From Acanthochromis polyacanthus (taxonomy: Eukaryota; Chordata; Actinopteri; Pomacentridae): a DNA stretch of 64,000 nt. This document shows, one piece after another, positions 24,962 to 36,500 of the stretch. The notes below the pieces were generated by a model. It saw nothing but the letters and a program-made list of their open reading frames with translations. It made no database searches and had not been told where the DNA came from. The DNA lies in assembly GCF_021347895.1 (NCBI RefSeq), contig NC_067121.1, positions 34,769,974 to 34,833,973 on the forward strand. The letters run 5' to 3'. Position numbers and translations under genes: made by a program. Within the stretch, counting starts at the first letter, position 1, and every line of letters starts with the position of its first letter.

Positions 24962-25580
24962 TTAACCCTTTCAAGACTAAACAGTTTCTGAGCGGTTTTG
25001 CTCCTTTCACGTATTGAATTTATTTACGGAAAATGGCAAAACCATGTAGAGAGAAGTCAAAAAAATGTCTTATGTGCTGTACGACAGTTACAATGTAATA
25101 AATAATAAAAATAGAAATAAAAGGAAAATTACTCTGATTATTTATTTGACAAAATTTGAAAAAAAATGAAAAAAATCAGCATTTATGTCCACAGATGCTC
25201 TACTTACGTTATATACATATATATTACAGCACTATTTCTCTCCATGTCATTCGGTCTCTGTTCTGCTCCGTTTAGACACATCCTGCAGTTCAGCCTACTT
25301 CATCCCAAAAGTAAAATAACTTCCACGCAGAATTTTATTTATATTTATTTAATTACTTACTTTACAAGCCATTTATTTTTGGTGACTTGTAAATGACATT
25401 TGTAATCTGAAGTAATTTTGATGAGATATCACATTTTTAACTATACATTTGGTTATTTTTCCCAAAGGAATTCTTTGTGTTTCACAGTTTCTAGCTCTGA
25501 CTAATGCTGTCATTTTGGTGATTCTTGGATGATAAGCGCTTTTCAGACCTGCCAGTGAGTTTTGGACTCCAGAGGGTTGA
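24962..25580. mobile_element. AT-rich MITE, family A copy 1
   Basis: The left end is TTAACCCTTTCAAGACTAAA. The right end, reversed, is TCAACCCTCTGGAGTCCAAA. These are imperfect inverted ends of about 20 bp around a highly AT-rich, non-coding 0.6 kb body. The left end continues CAGTTTCTGA, which also appears just inside one end of the element at 50780-51401. The start lies at a TTAA. Confidence 0.6.
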
Positions 25581-25982
25581 GTGCAGAAGAACACGTATCT
25601 GTACTTCCAACAAAAACTGTGGAGGACAGCAATTCTTTCGAGTTACAAACTGCAGAAACTCACATTAATTCGAGCAATGTACAACTGTCCAAACAACCAC
25701 AGATTAGAGTAGCAAGACTGCGGTCTGTAGCTGGCCCACTGGTGCTGGAGCGAAAATTCATTTGACAGGACATCAGGAGGAAGAGTGAATCAATATGAAC
25801 CAAAATTGGGACCCAAACACTCAGGCAACACCACCTGCAAGTCCTGAAGAATTAAATAAGTCCTGTCAGTCAAAGCTTTGGGAGAAATACGGTGTGTGTG
25901 TTAACAAATCTAAACTGTCCAGAATCAGCGGATTAGCATGTGGACTGTCGTGAATGCTGCTTTAGGGAATTGTTCTCAATTT

Positions 25983-26090
25983 ACACACACACACACACAC
26001 AGAAACACATACACAAATACGGATATACACACCTATGTGATTGGAGCTCACACACACACACACACATGCACACACACAAACACACACACT
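25983..26090. repeat. Interrupted (AC)n microsatellite cluster
   Basis: AC runs at 25983-26000 and 26049-26088, separated by a short ATACAC-rich segment. Confidence 0.9.
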
Positions 26091-26253
26091 GCAGCTCTAA
26101 ATAGCTACACCCTTCCACCCACAACAACCTTCCATTCCTGAATTTGGTGCGTGAGCGCTTTGAGCATCTGTTGTGTTGGTGTGTTTGTTGCGCGGGTGCA
26201 CAGAAAACTCCAAATATTTGTATATATGTGTGTAGGTGTCTCTCTCTGTCTCT

Positions 26254-26279
26254 ATGTGTGTGTGTGTGTGTGTGTGTGT
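26254..26279. repeat. (GT)13 microsatellite
   Basis: A perfect GT run directly downstream of a TCTCTCTGTCTC stretch. It is in inverted orientation to the AC cluster about 170 bases upstream, so the two could pair. Confidence 0.9.
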
Positions 26280-27277
26280 CAACTGTGATTGTGTGTCTGT
26301 GCTAGCCTACAGAACCATCGCAAGCTGACTCAGCCTTGACAGTGGCAATCGGAAACAGGAGACAAGGACTTGGCTAACAGCATAAGCCGGCAGCAAGGTC
26401 GGATGCAAACACACACATGCAGACAAAGACACACGCACAGAGGTACACACACCTTTTTGTCTTTACCTGCTATAATGGAAATAACTGTAGCTCTTATCTT
26501 AAACAGATCAGAGGGATTTAATTGTTGCAAAGTGTTTCAAAGTCAGTCGACAGTTAATAAAAGGAAGTGGAGCGAAGGATGTATGTGCCAAAGAGTGCAA
26601 TTAAAGCGGCTTGTGGAGGGAGGAGGAGGCGAGGGGGGGCATAAATATCGGCCCTTTTCTGGACACTTCTGCTTTTCTACTCTGTCACTCTCTTTCACAC
26701 ACACGGCGGACCAGCCCACTTCCTTACCAACCCCATCTCTCACAGCGCTGCCCGGACTTCCCACTGCAATTACTTATAAAACTTTTCAGGGCCGCCACAC
26801 GTGGTCGGGTTTTTAAAGAGCTGCGTCCCCCTCCTCACGTGGTGCGGGGGGTATTGAGTCGTCACAGACCCCCTGAATGATCACCGAAAAATAAGGCGGC
26901 ATAGACAATAGCTCGTCTTGATGAATTCAATTCTTTCAGGACCCTGTACCGTTGTCCAGGCAGCTCCGGGCAAAACAATCGTTGCTTTGATAGTCCAAGA
27001 AACACACACTCACTCGGTTGCTCTTAGAAACTCCCTCTAACTACTTCCGAATCGGGATCTAAAGATGATATACATCTGACCGGAACTTGGGATTTTGTTC
27101 GGTTTTGCCCCGGTAGTCTCCTTTCTAAGTCTTGCAAGAAGATGTTTACTTCTGCTCAAGCCGGCGTGAGGTGCAGAAGAAACATCAGCATGCTCGCTTC
27201 CGTTTGCGAGTAAAAACAAACAAAAAAAACAACGAAAAGAAAAGAAAAAGAAACACAATATGACAGCTTGAACTGAC

Positions 27278-27319
27278 CTGGTCTGCGGTGGAAGCAGCAA
27301 TGGTGTTCGACTCAGACAT
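27278..27319 (-). CDS. Candidate first coding exon (14 codons, then splice donor)
   Basis: On the minus strand an ATG with A at -3 opens the peptide MSESNTIAASTADQ. It runs in phase 0 into CAG|GTCAGT, a near-consensus splice donor at 27278/27277. The same frame stays open upstream of the ATG for more than 100 bases without another in-frame ATG and then meets a stop, so this ATG is the only plausible start. An out-of-frame ATG at 27375 would make an overlapping upstream frame. The region to its right has CpG-rich and polypyrimidine features typical of promoters. I do not recognise the peptide and found no following exon. A chance ATG-donor pair cannot be excluded. Confidence 0.4.
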
Positions 27320-27540
27320 GATTTGATGCTGTGACCCAGTGGTGCTTCTCTGCTGGCCACTGTAGGCTCCTTCATTCACACCTTGCCTTTCAGTTCCGCA
27401 GCGAAAGAGGGGGGAATAAACACAGTATACCCTCCCTTTTGCCCTGGCTTGATTAATGCCTGAATTACTTTCACCTCATTTCATCTGATGGAGCTCTGCT
27501 TCCTCTCCGCCTCTCTTGCTCATTCGGCATGGTAGCCCAC

Positions 27541-27800
27541 TCTCTCTCTCGTCTCTCTCTCTCTTCCCCCCTCCCTTCCTTCTGTGATTCCAGCTCTGCC
27601 TCCCCTCCATCCGTCCCTCCCTCCTTTTTTGCGCTCTTACTTTTTTTACTCACCCCTCCCTCCCTTTCTCCTCTCACTCTTTTACTTTCTCCTTCTGCCC
27701 CCTTTTTCTGTCGTATTTCACCATTTCAGGAATATGCTACCTCCCCTCCTTCTCCATCCGCCCTCCTTACCCCCCTCTTCCCCTCCACTCCCCAACTCCC
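27541..27800. repeat. Long polypyrimidine tract (C/T-rich, plus strand)
   Basis: About 260 bases made up mostly of C and T on the plus strand: TCTCTC runs, then CCCTCC/TTCC runs, with few interruptions. The open frames through it are serine/proline-rich artefacts. Read on the minus strand it is a polypurine tract upstream of the candidate exon at 27278-27319. Confidence 0.9.
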
Positions 27801-28003
27801 ACCACCTCGCCCCCCCAAAAAAAAGACACAGGAGAGATCCACAGTCTTTTTCCTCTACCTCCACAATGAATGGCTCGTTGTCACTCCAGCACCTAGGCTG
27901 AATACAGAGCAAGTAAGCGGGAGAGAGGAGGACCCGTGGTGGTGGTGATGGTGGAGGGGACAGGGGGGTGTTGAACTTCTAGTTAAGCTGGCCGGAGTAA
28001 AGT

Positions 28004-28015
28004 GGGGGGGGGGGG
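28004..28015. repeat. G12 homopolymer
   Basis: Twelve consecutive G within a G-rich 60-base stretch. Confidence 0.9.
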
Positions 28016-28264
28016 TCTGGAGGACCCATGGGCTTCGGCCAAGCTCTCTCTCTCTCTCCTCCCTCACTCTTTCTCCCAACAGATTAAAGCAAGGAGACAA
28101 AAAAAAAGAAACGAAAAGTGAGAGCCCACAAGTGAGGAGGCTTCCACCGGACTCCCCCGCCCCCCTTTCCCTCTGTCTCTCTTATTTCTTCCATTTGTTT
28201 TCAGGGGCAGCTGCTGCAACTCTACAGACCACCAACAACTTCCCTTTCAGCAGTACTTGACTCT

Positions 28265-28410
28265 TCCAAATCCTCGTCCGTCTCTACACCCTGACACTGC
28301 CAATGCCACCCCACCACCACCGCCGCCGTCGTCGCCTCCCGCCACGTCACACCGAGAGGCCGGCGGAGCCAAAGACCTCCTCCTTTCGTCTCGTCCGCAA
28401 TGTGTCCGCA
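28265..28410 (-). promoter_or_regulatory. CpG-rich, promoter-like patch
   Basis: This short segment is much richer in CpG than the surrounding DNA (CCGCCGCCGTCGTCG..., GGCCGGCGGAG, CGTCTCGTCCGC). It contains CCACGTCAC at 28342-28350, a CRE/E-box-like motif. It lies about 950 bases upstream of the candidate minus-strand start at 27319. No TATA box was seen, as is usual for CpG promoters. Confidence 0.4.
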
Positions 28411-28419
28411 GAGTTACAC

Positions 28420-31400
28420 CCTTTCAAATTCAAGCGCTTCCCTCCTGAGCCTCTGTTTTGATGCACACATTGTTTGTGTCTGTTTGCCCACCATATGGCT
28501 AATGGTTACCCCTTAACAAAAAGAGGCAAGGAGGAAGCAAGGATGTCCAGGAAAAGATATAAAAAAGGTAAAAGTCCATTGCAAAAAAGGGGCGTGATGG
28601 AGGGATCAACAAAAACATCACTCATGCGGCAGGACTAGGCGCCGTCTTTCAACCCGTCACTCAGTGTTGGTTGTCTAACTGGATGTGGTGCAAATAATGT
28701 CAAAAGTTGACAGGCAATTGGCGCCCAGCCTAATGGATGTTTGATAGCCGAGGACAATAGCCGCTGCCGCTTAAATGGAGGCCCTCCAGTTATGTTTAAC
28801 ACGAGACGAGCAACGTAGACAGGATGCTATTCATTTGTCTATCAATTCAGAGCATTAGAATCTCACAGGGGACGCAATAAAAGAATCATTAGCATATACC
28901 CGCCCTATTCAGTGTGCTGAGAGGAAGTACGAAGAGCAATGAAAACAAGTGCTCCCAACAAAAAGCTGCACATGTTGACACATTTGGAACAGACTAATTA
29001 TTGTTTGAGGGGTGCTACTGCATTTTTGCCATTGCATTCATAATTTTTGTTAAGAGATATCTCATGTTTTATTGACAATATTACTATTTAGACATGCTCA
29101 GAATTTCGGAGATTTGTAGAAAATTCTATTTTCACAGTACCAAGCCATTTTTTTTCACCACTAAACAGAGTGGTAGCTCGAGCAAACGTCACATATCTAC
29201 ATTTTATTCTCTCTAATTGGAAGCAATGTTCTGCTGCTTCAGCATCTGCTCAGACTCTACACCTGCACACCTCCATATCTTCTGATCCAGGAGAGATGCA
29301 AGGTAAGCACATTGGTTTGAAGGTATGGAACAGAAAAGGAGGTCGGTCTGGTTGTCCCGAGGACACATCTGACACTGGGAAACTGGTCAGCTGGGTGGGA
29401 GTTTGGTGCTTGTTGGAAGCCAACCAGTCAAACACTAAAGCCAGAAAGTAATAATGTAGTGAAAGTCCCCCTTTGGTCATTGATTTAACTCCTAAAAACT
29501 CAGCTCTATGTCGCAAAGTTACATATTTAGAAGTTCATCAACAGTTCTGGTGAGACTGAAACTATCTGCTGCAATTCCAATTGGTTTGTGCAATTTTCTA
29601 CATATGAAAGCCTTAAGTTTAAGTCTGTTTTTGAGCCTGTCATTGTTGCATTTCAAGGTGGCAATGCTCAGTCGTGGTGTTGAATCCTTATTTTGTTCAT
29701 GATGCATGTGAAAAACACCATAGTGACATGTTAACAAAATCAAAACCTGACTTTCATTATGATTAAAAAATTGTGTTTGTAGACTGTTCTTTCGTTGAGA
29801 CATAGCTTTGATGTGCTAATCTACTCTTTACTCTTCTCACGTTTCTCCCTTTTATTCGCTTGTAGATTGCTAATTTGACTGTTGTACCTCCTAATGAAAA
29901 GCTGCTTGTAGTGTCAGCAAGACTTTCCCTCAACACTAGATACAAACGCACGAAACTCATCAAAAGTGTTACTACAGGTCGGAGGGGCTAAATCGGCTAC
30001 AGAAATATTACATAACATCCCAAGAGCTGCGATTGTTCAGCTTGGGCAGCTTGTGTTTCCTCTAACAAGATTCTGATGCTGATGAGAGTGAAGACAACAC
30101 CAGCTAAGTTGGTGAAAGGCTCAGTAGTCTTGGAAACTTGCTCAATACACTGTTCCCAAAAAGCAAAAAGAGAAACGTTAAGATGATTAATTCTGGTGTT
30201 AATTACTGCAATGGCTCTTTTTCTCCCACAACAGAAAGTTGAAACGTTTTCTTTTTTTCTGTGTTTGTGCCAGGCTTCTCCCTGTGGATGTGTACATGAG
30301 TCTGTTTGTGCGCCGTTAATAAGTCATACACATACATTTCTATAAGAGGCTGTCAGACTTGCGGGTAGCACATCCGTGTGAGTTCCAGTGTTTCATTATT
30401 CCTGAGACTAAATGTATTCTAAATCTTAACGTTTGTGCAATGCCAGATCATTGAAGCTCATCCTCGCTTCTTCAAGGCACTAGCGCACAGTATTATAACA
30501 ATACAGACTTATGTGTGTGTGCACATTTCAGAAGTAAACTATGGTAGCTCATTAGTTCCTCCACAGGGATCCAGCCACTTCTTACTAGCATTGCCTCGGG
30601 AGGGTGTGTTGGCCTCAGATTAGGTCAAACCTAATGAAAGGCTTAACAAGTGCACCCACCTACACACACACTTAACTGCGCTTTAATCATGCAGGCAGCA
30701 AGAGTTGGGGTAATCACTGAAAACTCAGTATGAATTTGTGGAGGACAAACAGATCCTAAAATAATTGCTTGTTGTGGCTGCAGCTGGCTTTTTGAGGAGG
30801 GGGGGGGGGGGGGGGGGACTTGTTTCATTAACTAATTGTTCCATTATGTTTGGTCATTTAACTCTAATTAGAGAAGCACAGATGCTGCTGCTGACAATAA
30901 CACCAACTTGTTAAAATTCTCTCCTATTTCTTTTCATGTGTGCCCACCACAACTGCAAAACTCCTGAGAGAGAATAACAATGTACGCAGGGAGCTTTTTC
31001 ACTGCATATTCAAAGGTCCTGAAGCCCTATTGATGGTAGAAGACTATAAACTGGCTTCATGCTGAGAAATAGCGGCAGTCACACAGAGGAGAGGCAATAG
31101 CATCACGTTTAAATCCAAAACTAGAGCAGCTGCCTATCAATTTTTGTCATTTTTTGTTTGAAACCTGTCCCGTCCATCAAATAGTACATTAACCAACTGC
31201 AGAAAGGTGTGACCAGAAACCACAAGTGTGGTTGCAAGTAGCTTCCACATGTAAACAAGGAAAAAAAAAAATCAATGAATGAGAACAAAAAAAGACAAAC
31301 AGCGAGGAGGGCAGAGAGCAGAATGCTGATAAGGTCAGAATGGATCTCCTCTTTCCTCAAGGCTTTCCTGTTCACTTCCAAACACATGCCAACATGTATT

Positions 31401-32645
31401 ACAGGTAAGCCAAAGGCCAAATGCAGACATTGATCCAAACTCTGTTACTAAACATACAAGACAAACAACACAAGCTGACTGACTTAAAAGGAAGAGATAG
31501 AAATAAAAGGAAAAATAAGGCCAGGGAGACTTCCTTTTCCACTTTCGGTTTAACTCTGACACACCAATATTCTCACTGAAGACCGTAACAAATACCTGGT
31601 AATTTGAAGATTAATGTAACCTGGATCTCTTTGCTGGATTTCCCTCCAAGGCCTATTAAATACACTTATAAATTTCACAGGTAATAAAGTTTGGTTGCAG
31701 TCAGATTTTAAGCTCTTCAGCTATGATTAAAAGGCAGTTTGGACTTTTAGGAAATTAAATAGATGAGAGAAATTTTGGAAATGCCAGAATGGCTGAACAC
31801 AGCACAAATGTATGTATACTAATTTGTTAGCTGAATTAAAGTTGTAACTAGTTAGGGACACGTCTCATTAATTTTCGCACACAACCTCAGCTAAGGAGGT
31901 TATCTCTTCATTACTGTTTGTTGGTTTGTCTGGTTCACGTTGAGCAGGATTGCAGAAAAGCTACCAAGCAGATTTATATGAAATGGGATGGAGAAGTGGG
32001 TCATTGGTAACGGATGACTTCATTCAATTTTGGTGCAGATTTAGTTTGGGTTGCAAATCACATATGATATGACAGTGGTCCATTGACCTCAGCAGAAGTG
32101 CTCTTCTAGTCTGATTTATTGTGGATCAGCGGAGGTAATACCTTTGGCCTGAAGACATATCTGTGTGTAATTGTTTTACCACCACTGACAGACAAATAAC
32201 AGTTATGTCTTGAGTCTGTCTCTATATCGCGCTACATAGAGCAAAGAAGGCGAGCAAATTACACACATAACACTGTAAGATCAAACTATGTCTAAACTGT
32301 ATCATGGCTGAAAACAAGTATGTTTTTCAGTGTGATTTATAAAACTGTGCTGGATTAATATATTTTGGGCCAATGGCACTTCTCCTGCAAATTGTTTTGC
32401 ACATGCCAAGCCCTCAGCTGCCCATCGCTGTCCACAGGACACTATTGGGAGGTAAAAGGTGTTGTTTATCTTAATGTTGGAGGTGTGTTGGTTTGGTCAG
32501 GTGTCACACAGTCAGGATTAGGTTTTGCTGATTGCTGATTCCATTCAAAATTAGTTCAGTTTTGAAAAACCTGCAGATTTCACCTTCCTATTGGGCATTC
32601 TATCACTCCTTAATAATTACTTAAGCAAATATAGATTTCAGGTAA
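28420..32645. other. Gene-free stretch
   Basis: No supported gene. 28640-28920 is a balanced, non-repetitive block with several homeodomain-, PBX- and SOX-like core motifs (for example TTTGATAGCC, GACAATAG, GTCTATCAATTCA), which could be a conserved noncoding element. The rest is AT-rich with scattered simple runs. Confidence 0.4.
30799..30817. repeat. G19 homopolymer
   Basis: Nineteen consecutive G. Long G runs are uncommon and length-unstable, and they can also be assembly-sensitive. Confidence 0.95.
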
Positions 32646-33027
32646 TACAGGGTGGGGAAGCAAAAATGTCCTGTCATGTAAAAACAACTATAAATGGGTA
32701 TAACTTTTTTATTCTTTGGAATTTTTAACTGATTTCTTGAAGAACACAAATTTAAAGCTTTCAGAACATGTTTATTCAATCTGTCCTCCATCAGCCATGA
32801 TGAAGGCCTCGATACAGCCTCTGAAAGAGGCACAGGCCCTCCTGATATCCTCCTTGGGGTAGGCCTCCCATTCTCTGGAGAATGCAGCCTTAAGTAAATC
32901 CATATTGGCATGAGGGGTGGCATTAGTCCTCAAATCAATGGTGCCCCATCAGAAAAAATCCAGGGGGTTTAGATCAGGTGAGCTCGGGGGCCAAATGCCT
33001 TTGGGCCAGAAGTTCGCCATATTCTAC

Positions 33028-33261
33028 TCAGAACTTCTGAACCTTGATTGATGTGAGAGCAGAAGCCCCATCTTGCTGCCACACATAGCTGTTGTCAGGG
33101 TAGGTGGCCTTCAGCCAGGGCAAAACGGTGTATCTCAGAACTTTGTAGTACACATCAGCCACAATTTTCTGATCTGGCTTGAAGAAGTAGGGGGGCATCT
33201 TATTGCCATCTGAGCCCAAGACTCCCAGGACCATCTGGAGATCTCTTGGTTCCCAAACTGG
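33028..33261 (-). pseudogene. Mariner transposase DDE-domain fragment
   Basis: The frame includes LGSDGNKMPPYFFKP, VLPWLKATYP and VWQQDGASALTSIKVQKF. The QQDGA block holds the second catalytic aspartate. A stop codon follows KVQKF. The downstream sequence in other frames still shows WPKG/PPSSPDLNPLDFFW-like remnants, so frameshifts and nonsense changes broke the gene. The region with the first aspartate is deleted or damaged. Confidence 0.85.
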
Positions 33262-33406
33262 ATTGTCTGGCATGCTGGATGCGGCGAATGGTCCTCTCAC
33301 TGATGCCAACAATCTTGGAAATGTCCTTCTGAGGGATTTGGGCATCCAGGAGATCACAAACCCTGTTGCGTTTTGCTTGTTGCTTGCTCACTTCACAATG
33401 CACCAA
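33259..33406 (-). pseudogene. Mariner transposase N-terminal helix-turn-helix fragment
   Basis: An open frame of about 49 codons contains KRNRVCDLLDAQIPQKDISK followed by IVGISERTIRRI, a typical homeodomain-like helix-turn-helix of Tc1/mariner transposases that binds the terminal repeat. Around 33260 the protein switches frame directly into the DDE segment, marking the internal deletion junction. Confidence 0.85.
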
Positions 33407-33542
33407 GGTCTGACAAATACTAAAAAGATTGGTTAAAGGTAAGGAACTTTGATTTTGATTTTGATTTTGTTTTGATTACCCACAACGTTTGGGCAGGACA
33501 TTCAAATTTGTCAATAGGACATTTTTGCTTCCCCACCCTGTA

Positions 33543-36500
33543 CTACTAGACTTTCAGCTTGTAGCTTGCGTTGGTAATAATGACACTTATTACTGTCAGA
33601 AGATAACTATTAGTAATATAATAGCTGTATCTTGTGTTTCAAGTGCACTATTACTCTACAACCACCAGTGAACTGTGTTTTTCTAATTCAGCTGAGTGGC
33701 CGTTCTGTCAGCAGCTCATGGTGGCAAATTAAATACAGAGAAGTACTTAGTTAGACTTGCTGAACAAGTGGAACCATTAATCTCATGGCTGTGCATCAGG
33801 ACCTCCATTATTTGGAAGAATTAGAATACAAAAATAGTTGTTAAAAATCAATCGACATCTTCTGATGCTTACCTCATTTGTAGGTTGTAGTGTTTCTGTC
33901 AAAAAAAATAATCAGAAAGATGTGAAACTGACTTCAGATTCAATAATAAACTGTCAAATCCCACTTCTGTTTAGGCAACAGTTATGATTAGTCTGGAAAG
34001 TATACAGATTTAAGTCCAGGATTAAATATTGGAATGTTTGTATGGTGGAGCAGCTTAGAGAGTCTAAAGGTAAAACCACTGCAGTCTTTCGAACTTCAGT
34101 CTGACAGAGGCAGAAAGGTGTTTTGGCAGCAGATGACACATGAAACACTGTGAAATCTACAGCAGGTTAAGGTTTGGACGGGTGGCAGAGGAAAGTAAGA
34201 AAAAGGTTACAGAAAGAGGCACCACTCACACATGAAAACACAAGTCTGAAGAAGAAAATAATCTCCTTTCATTTGAATTCTTTCCATTTCATCTCCTCTC
34301 TCAAGTTTTTCTCTCCTTTTTCAAAGCACTCTTATCCGCATTGACAAATAAACTCAAATATCACCGCATAATCACGACCGATTTATCTCTCCTGTGCCTT
34401 TCTTTCATGGGTTGAGAAAGCTTTGTGACTCTAAAGGACAATAAACACAATTAATATGCAGCAATATGTTACAAAACTATATAAGGCCCTCGCAGGCTTG
34501 TCTTGCCTTTCATCAAACTCGTAGGGGGTCTATCTGACTTGCTATTCATTTGTGCAGTTTTTATTCATTTTCAGATTGCAGTCAGTGAGTCAACTTTTAG
34601 AGTGGTTTTGTGTCCCGGAAAAAAAGATCAAGCCTGCAATCATCTGGTAAATATTTTCAATCTTGAAGATGTTTTTCTGGAAAATACTCCAAACCATTTT
34701 TTACTATTGCAATGGTTGAATAAACAAGTCGCTTGCACAACTTACAATCCACTTTGGAGTGAGCACAAACGCACAGATACGACCACTGCTGACATACAAA
34801 AGAAAAGAACGAGGCAGAAAGAGCAAACTCCAAAACCGAGGTCAGGCAAACACACGTTCCGTGACCGATACTTCATCAATAGCAATAAGAAAATAGATCA
34901 ATAGAACATGCAATATTAAAATACTGCTTAACTGGAATGAAAACAAATGATAATGAATTCCTAGCCACATTAGTCCACCTCTTGTCAACCTCATCTGCAT
35001 CCACAGACTACATCTGATGCTGAGTTGGGTCGTAGTTTACTGCCATGTGACGCCTAATGCTAGCCAGCCACTCAACAGTTCAACCTTAGTATGGTGCAGC
35101 ATTTAATTACCTTCTGTTCATCTCCAGGTGTCCAATAATTACAAATCACTTTTACATTGCACATATTTTGTATTGTTTTACTTGCTAAGTTCAAGAAATT
35201 CTTTATTATTTGTTCATTTATTTCATATTTCAGATCATTTCACCTCAAAACTAATTTTACCTGCATTTTTATTTAATGTGTATTATGACGAGGCCATTAC
35301 TCTATCCATATTTAAGTACATTTACTAGGTTCTGTGTGTTTTTGAATACTGTCAACAGTGAAATTATTGCCTGTGTGCCTCAAAGTAAGGTGGATATATT
35401 CAAAATAGTTTCCTGGTCTTTACAATAGGTCATTAACAATCATCAATAGTAACTGAAATTAAACATTTTTAATGGCACATTTTCAGGTATATCACCCAGG
35501 CCTACTTGATATAGTTTGTAAATTAATGTGGTTTCTAACCTTTAGAAAGCACACACAGTGAGGTGCAGCCTGATGAAGGCAAGGTAGAGGAAGACATTTG
35601 GTGAGTAAAGCTTGTATAAAAGGTGTGATGGAGAGCATTTGTGGAACAATCGTACAGACCTTTATATTAAAAAAAAATAAAACCTGTTCGTAAAAAAGAA
35701 ACTTAAGTGGATAATAACGCACCAAGATGTTTGAGTTTCTATTTATACTCTAGTGATTTGTAAGACTACAACGCTATATTTTACCATAAAGGAGTCTTTA
35801 AAAACTTATTGTAAGTGTGTACTTCTGGTAATTTGGGCTTTATATAAGAGAGCAAACATGTCCTCTAAAAAAAACAAAAAAAACAATAAAAGCCAGCCTC
35901 ACAGCATGACGTCTTGTCCTTTAATATCCACAGATCAACCTGCTTTCATGCTGAACAGCTAATCTCACAGGGAGCCGGCAGTCGTGTCTGGGCTTATTAC
36001 ATCCTCCCAGATCTATATATCTGTCCCTTATAGCAATTAGGTTAATATCTCTTCACCTCTCGTTAGCTCAGCATGCCTGTGATGGGATATCTGACTGTGA
36101 AAGAGGCCTTGAACTGAGGGAAGCGTCGATAAGCCCGACGTTCTCTTCCCTCCTGAGCGGTTCGTGTGCAGAAAAAACTGAGGAAGTGGATGGCAGAGCG
36201 GTGGTGAAAGAAGATGGGATGAAATCAGTGATGGGATGAGCACTGAGGAGAGAAACTTCACAGGGTTGAGGTTCACAATGGGACAAGCACCGCAGGAGTC
36301 GCAGAGCAGGAGAAAAGGAAAGAGATACAAAAAGATCAGTTTTGCAACAGCAGTTCGGCTTTGTCCGCACAACAAAAGGATAAAATGTGCTGAAGGCACA
36401 GTTGGAGGGAAAATCAACCTTTTTTATACAGTTCAAAACAGCGAGCTCTTTAATTGGAAGTGGGGACCGAAAATGTGTTTCAGAGAGGAAGAAACAGGGG

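Larger units (their letters stand above)
25581..27277. other. Gene-free stretch rich in CA/TG repeats
   Basis: No supported gene. It holds several microsatellites between 25983 and 26280. The part from about 26590 to 27150 is less AT-rich and contains CpGs. It would lie in the first intron of the candidate exon at 27278-27319. Confidence 0.4.
32646..33542 (-). mobile_element. Mariner-like DNA transposon, internally deleted (0.9 kb)
   Basis: Both ends carry the same inverted repeat of about 26 bp, beginning TACAGGGTGGGGAAGCAAAA. It is perfect over that length and flanked by the TA expected for Tc1/mariner. On the minus strand the 5' part encodes a helix-turn-helix N terminus and the 3' part a DDE-domain segment, joined where the middle of the gene is missing. 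The element is shorter than an intact mariner (about 1.3 kb) and has stops in the 3' part. Perfect TIRs with a broken gene suggest it was mobilised in trans. Confidence 0.93.

Noticed and set aside
27185..27379. Minus-strand frame starting MNEGAYSGQQ
   Set aside because: The first codon at 27379 is GTG, not ATG. The first in-frame ATG is at 27319, which I used instead.
27471..28100. Ser/Pro-rich and Glu/Arg-rich frames on opposite strands
   Set aside because: Artefacts of the polypyrimidine/polypurine tract.
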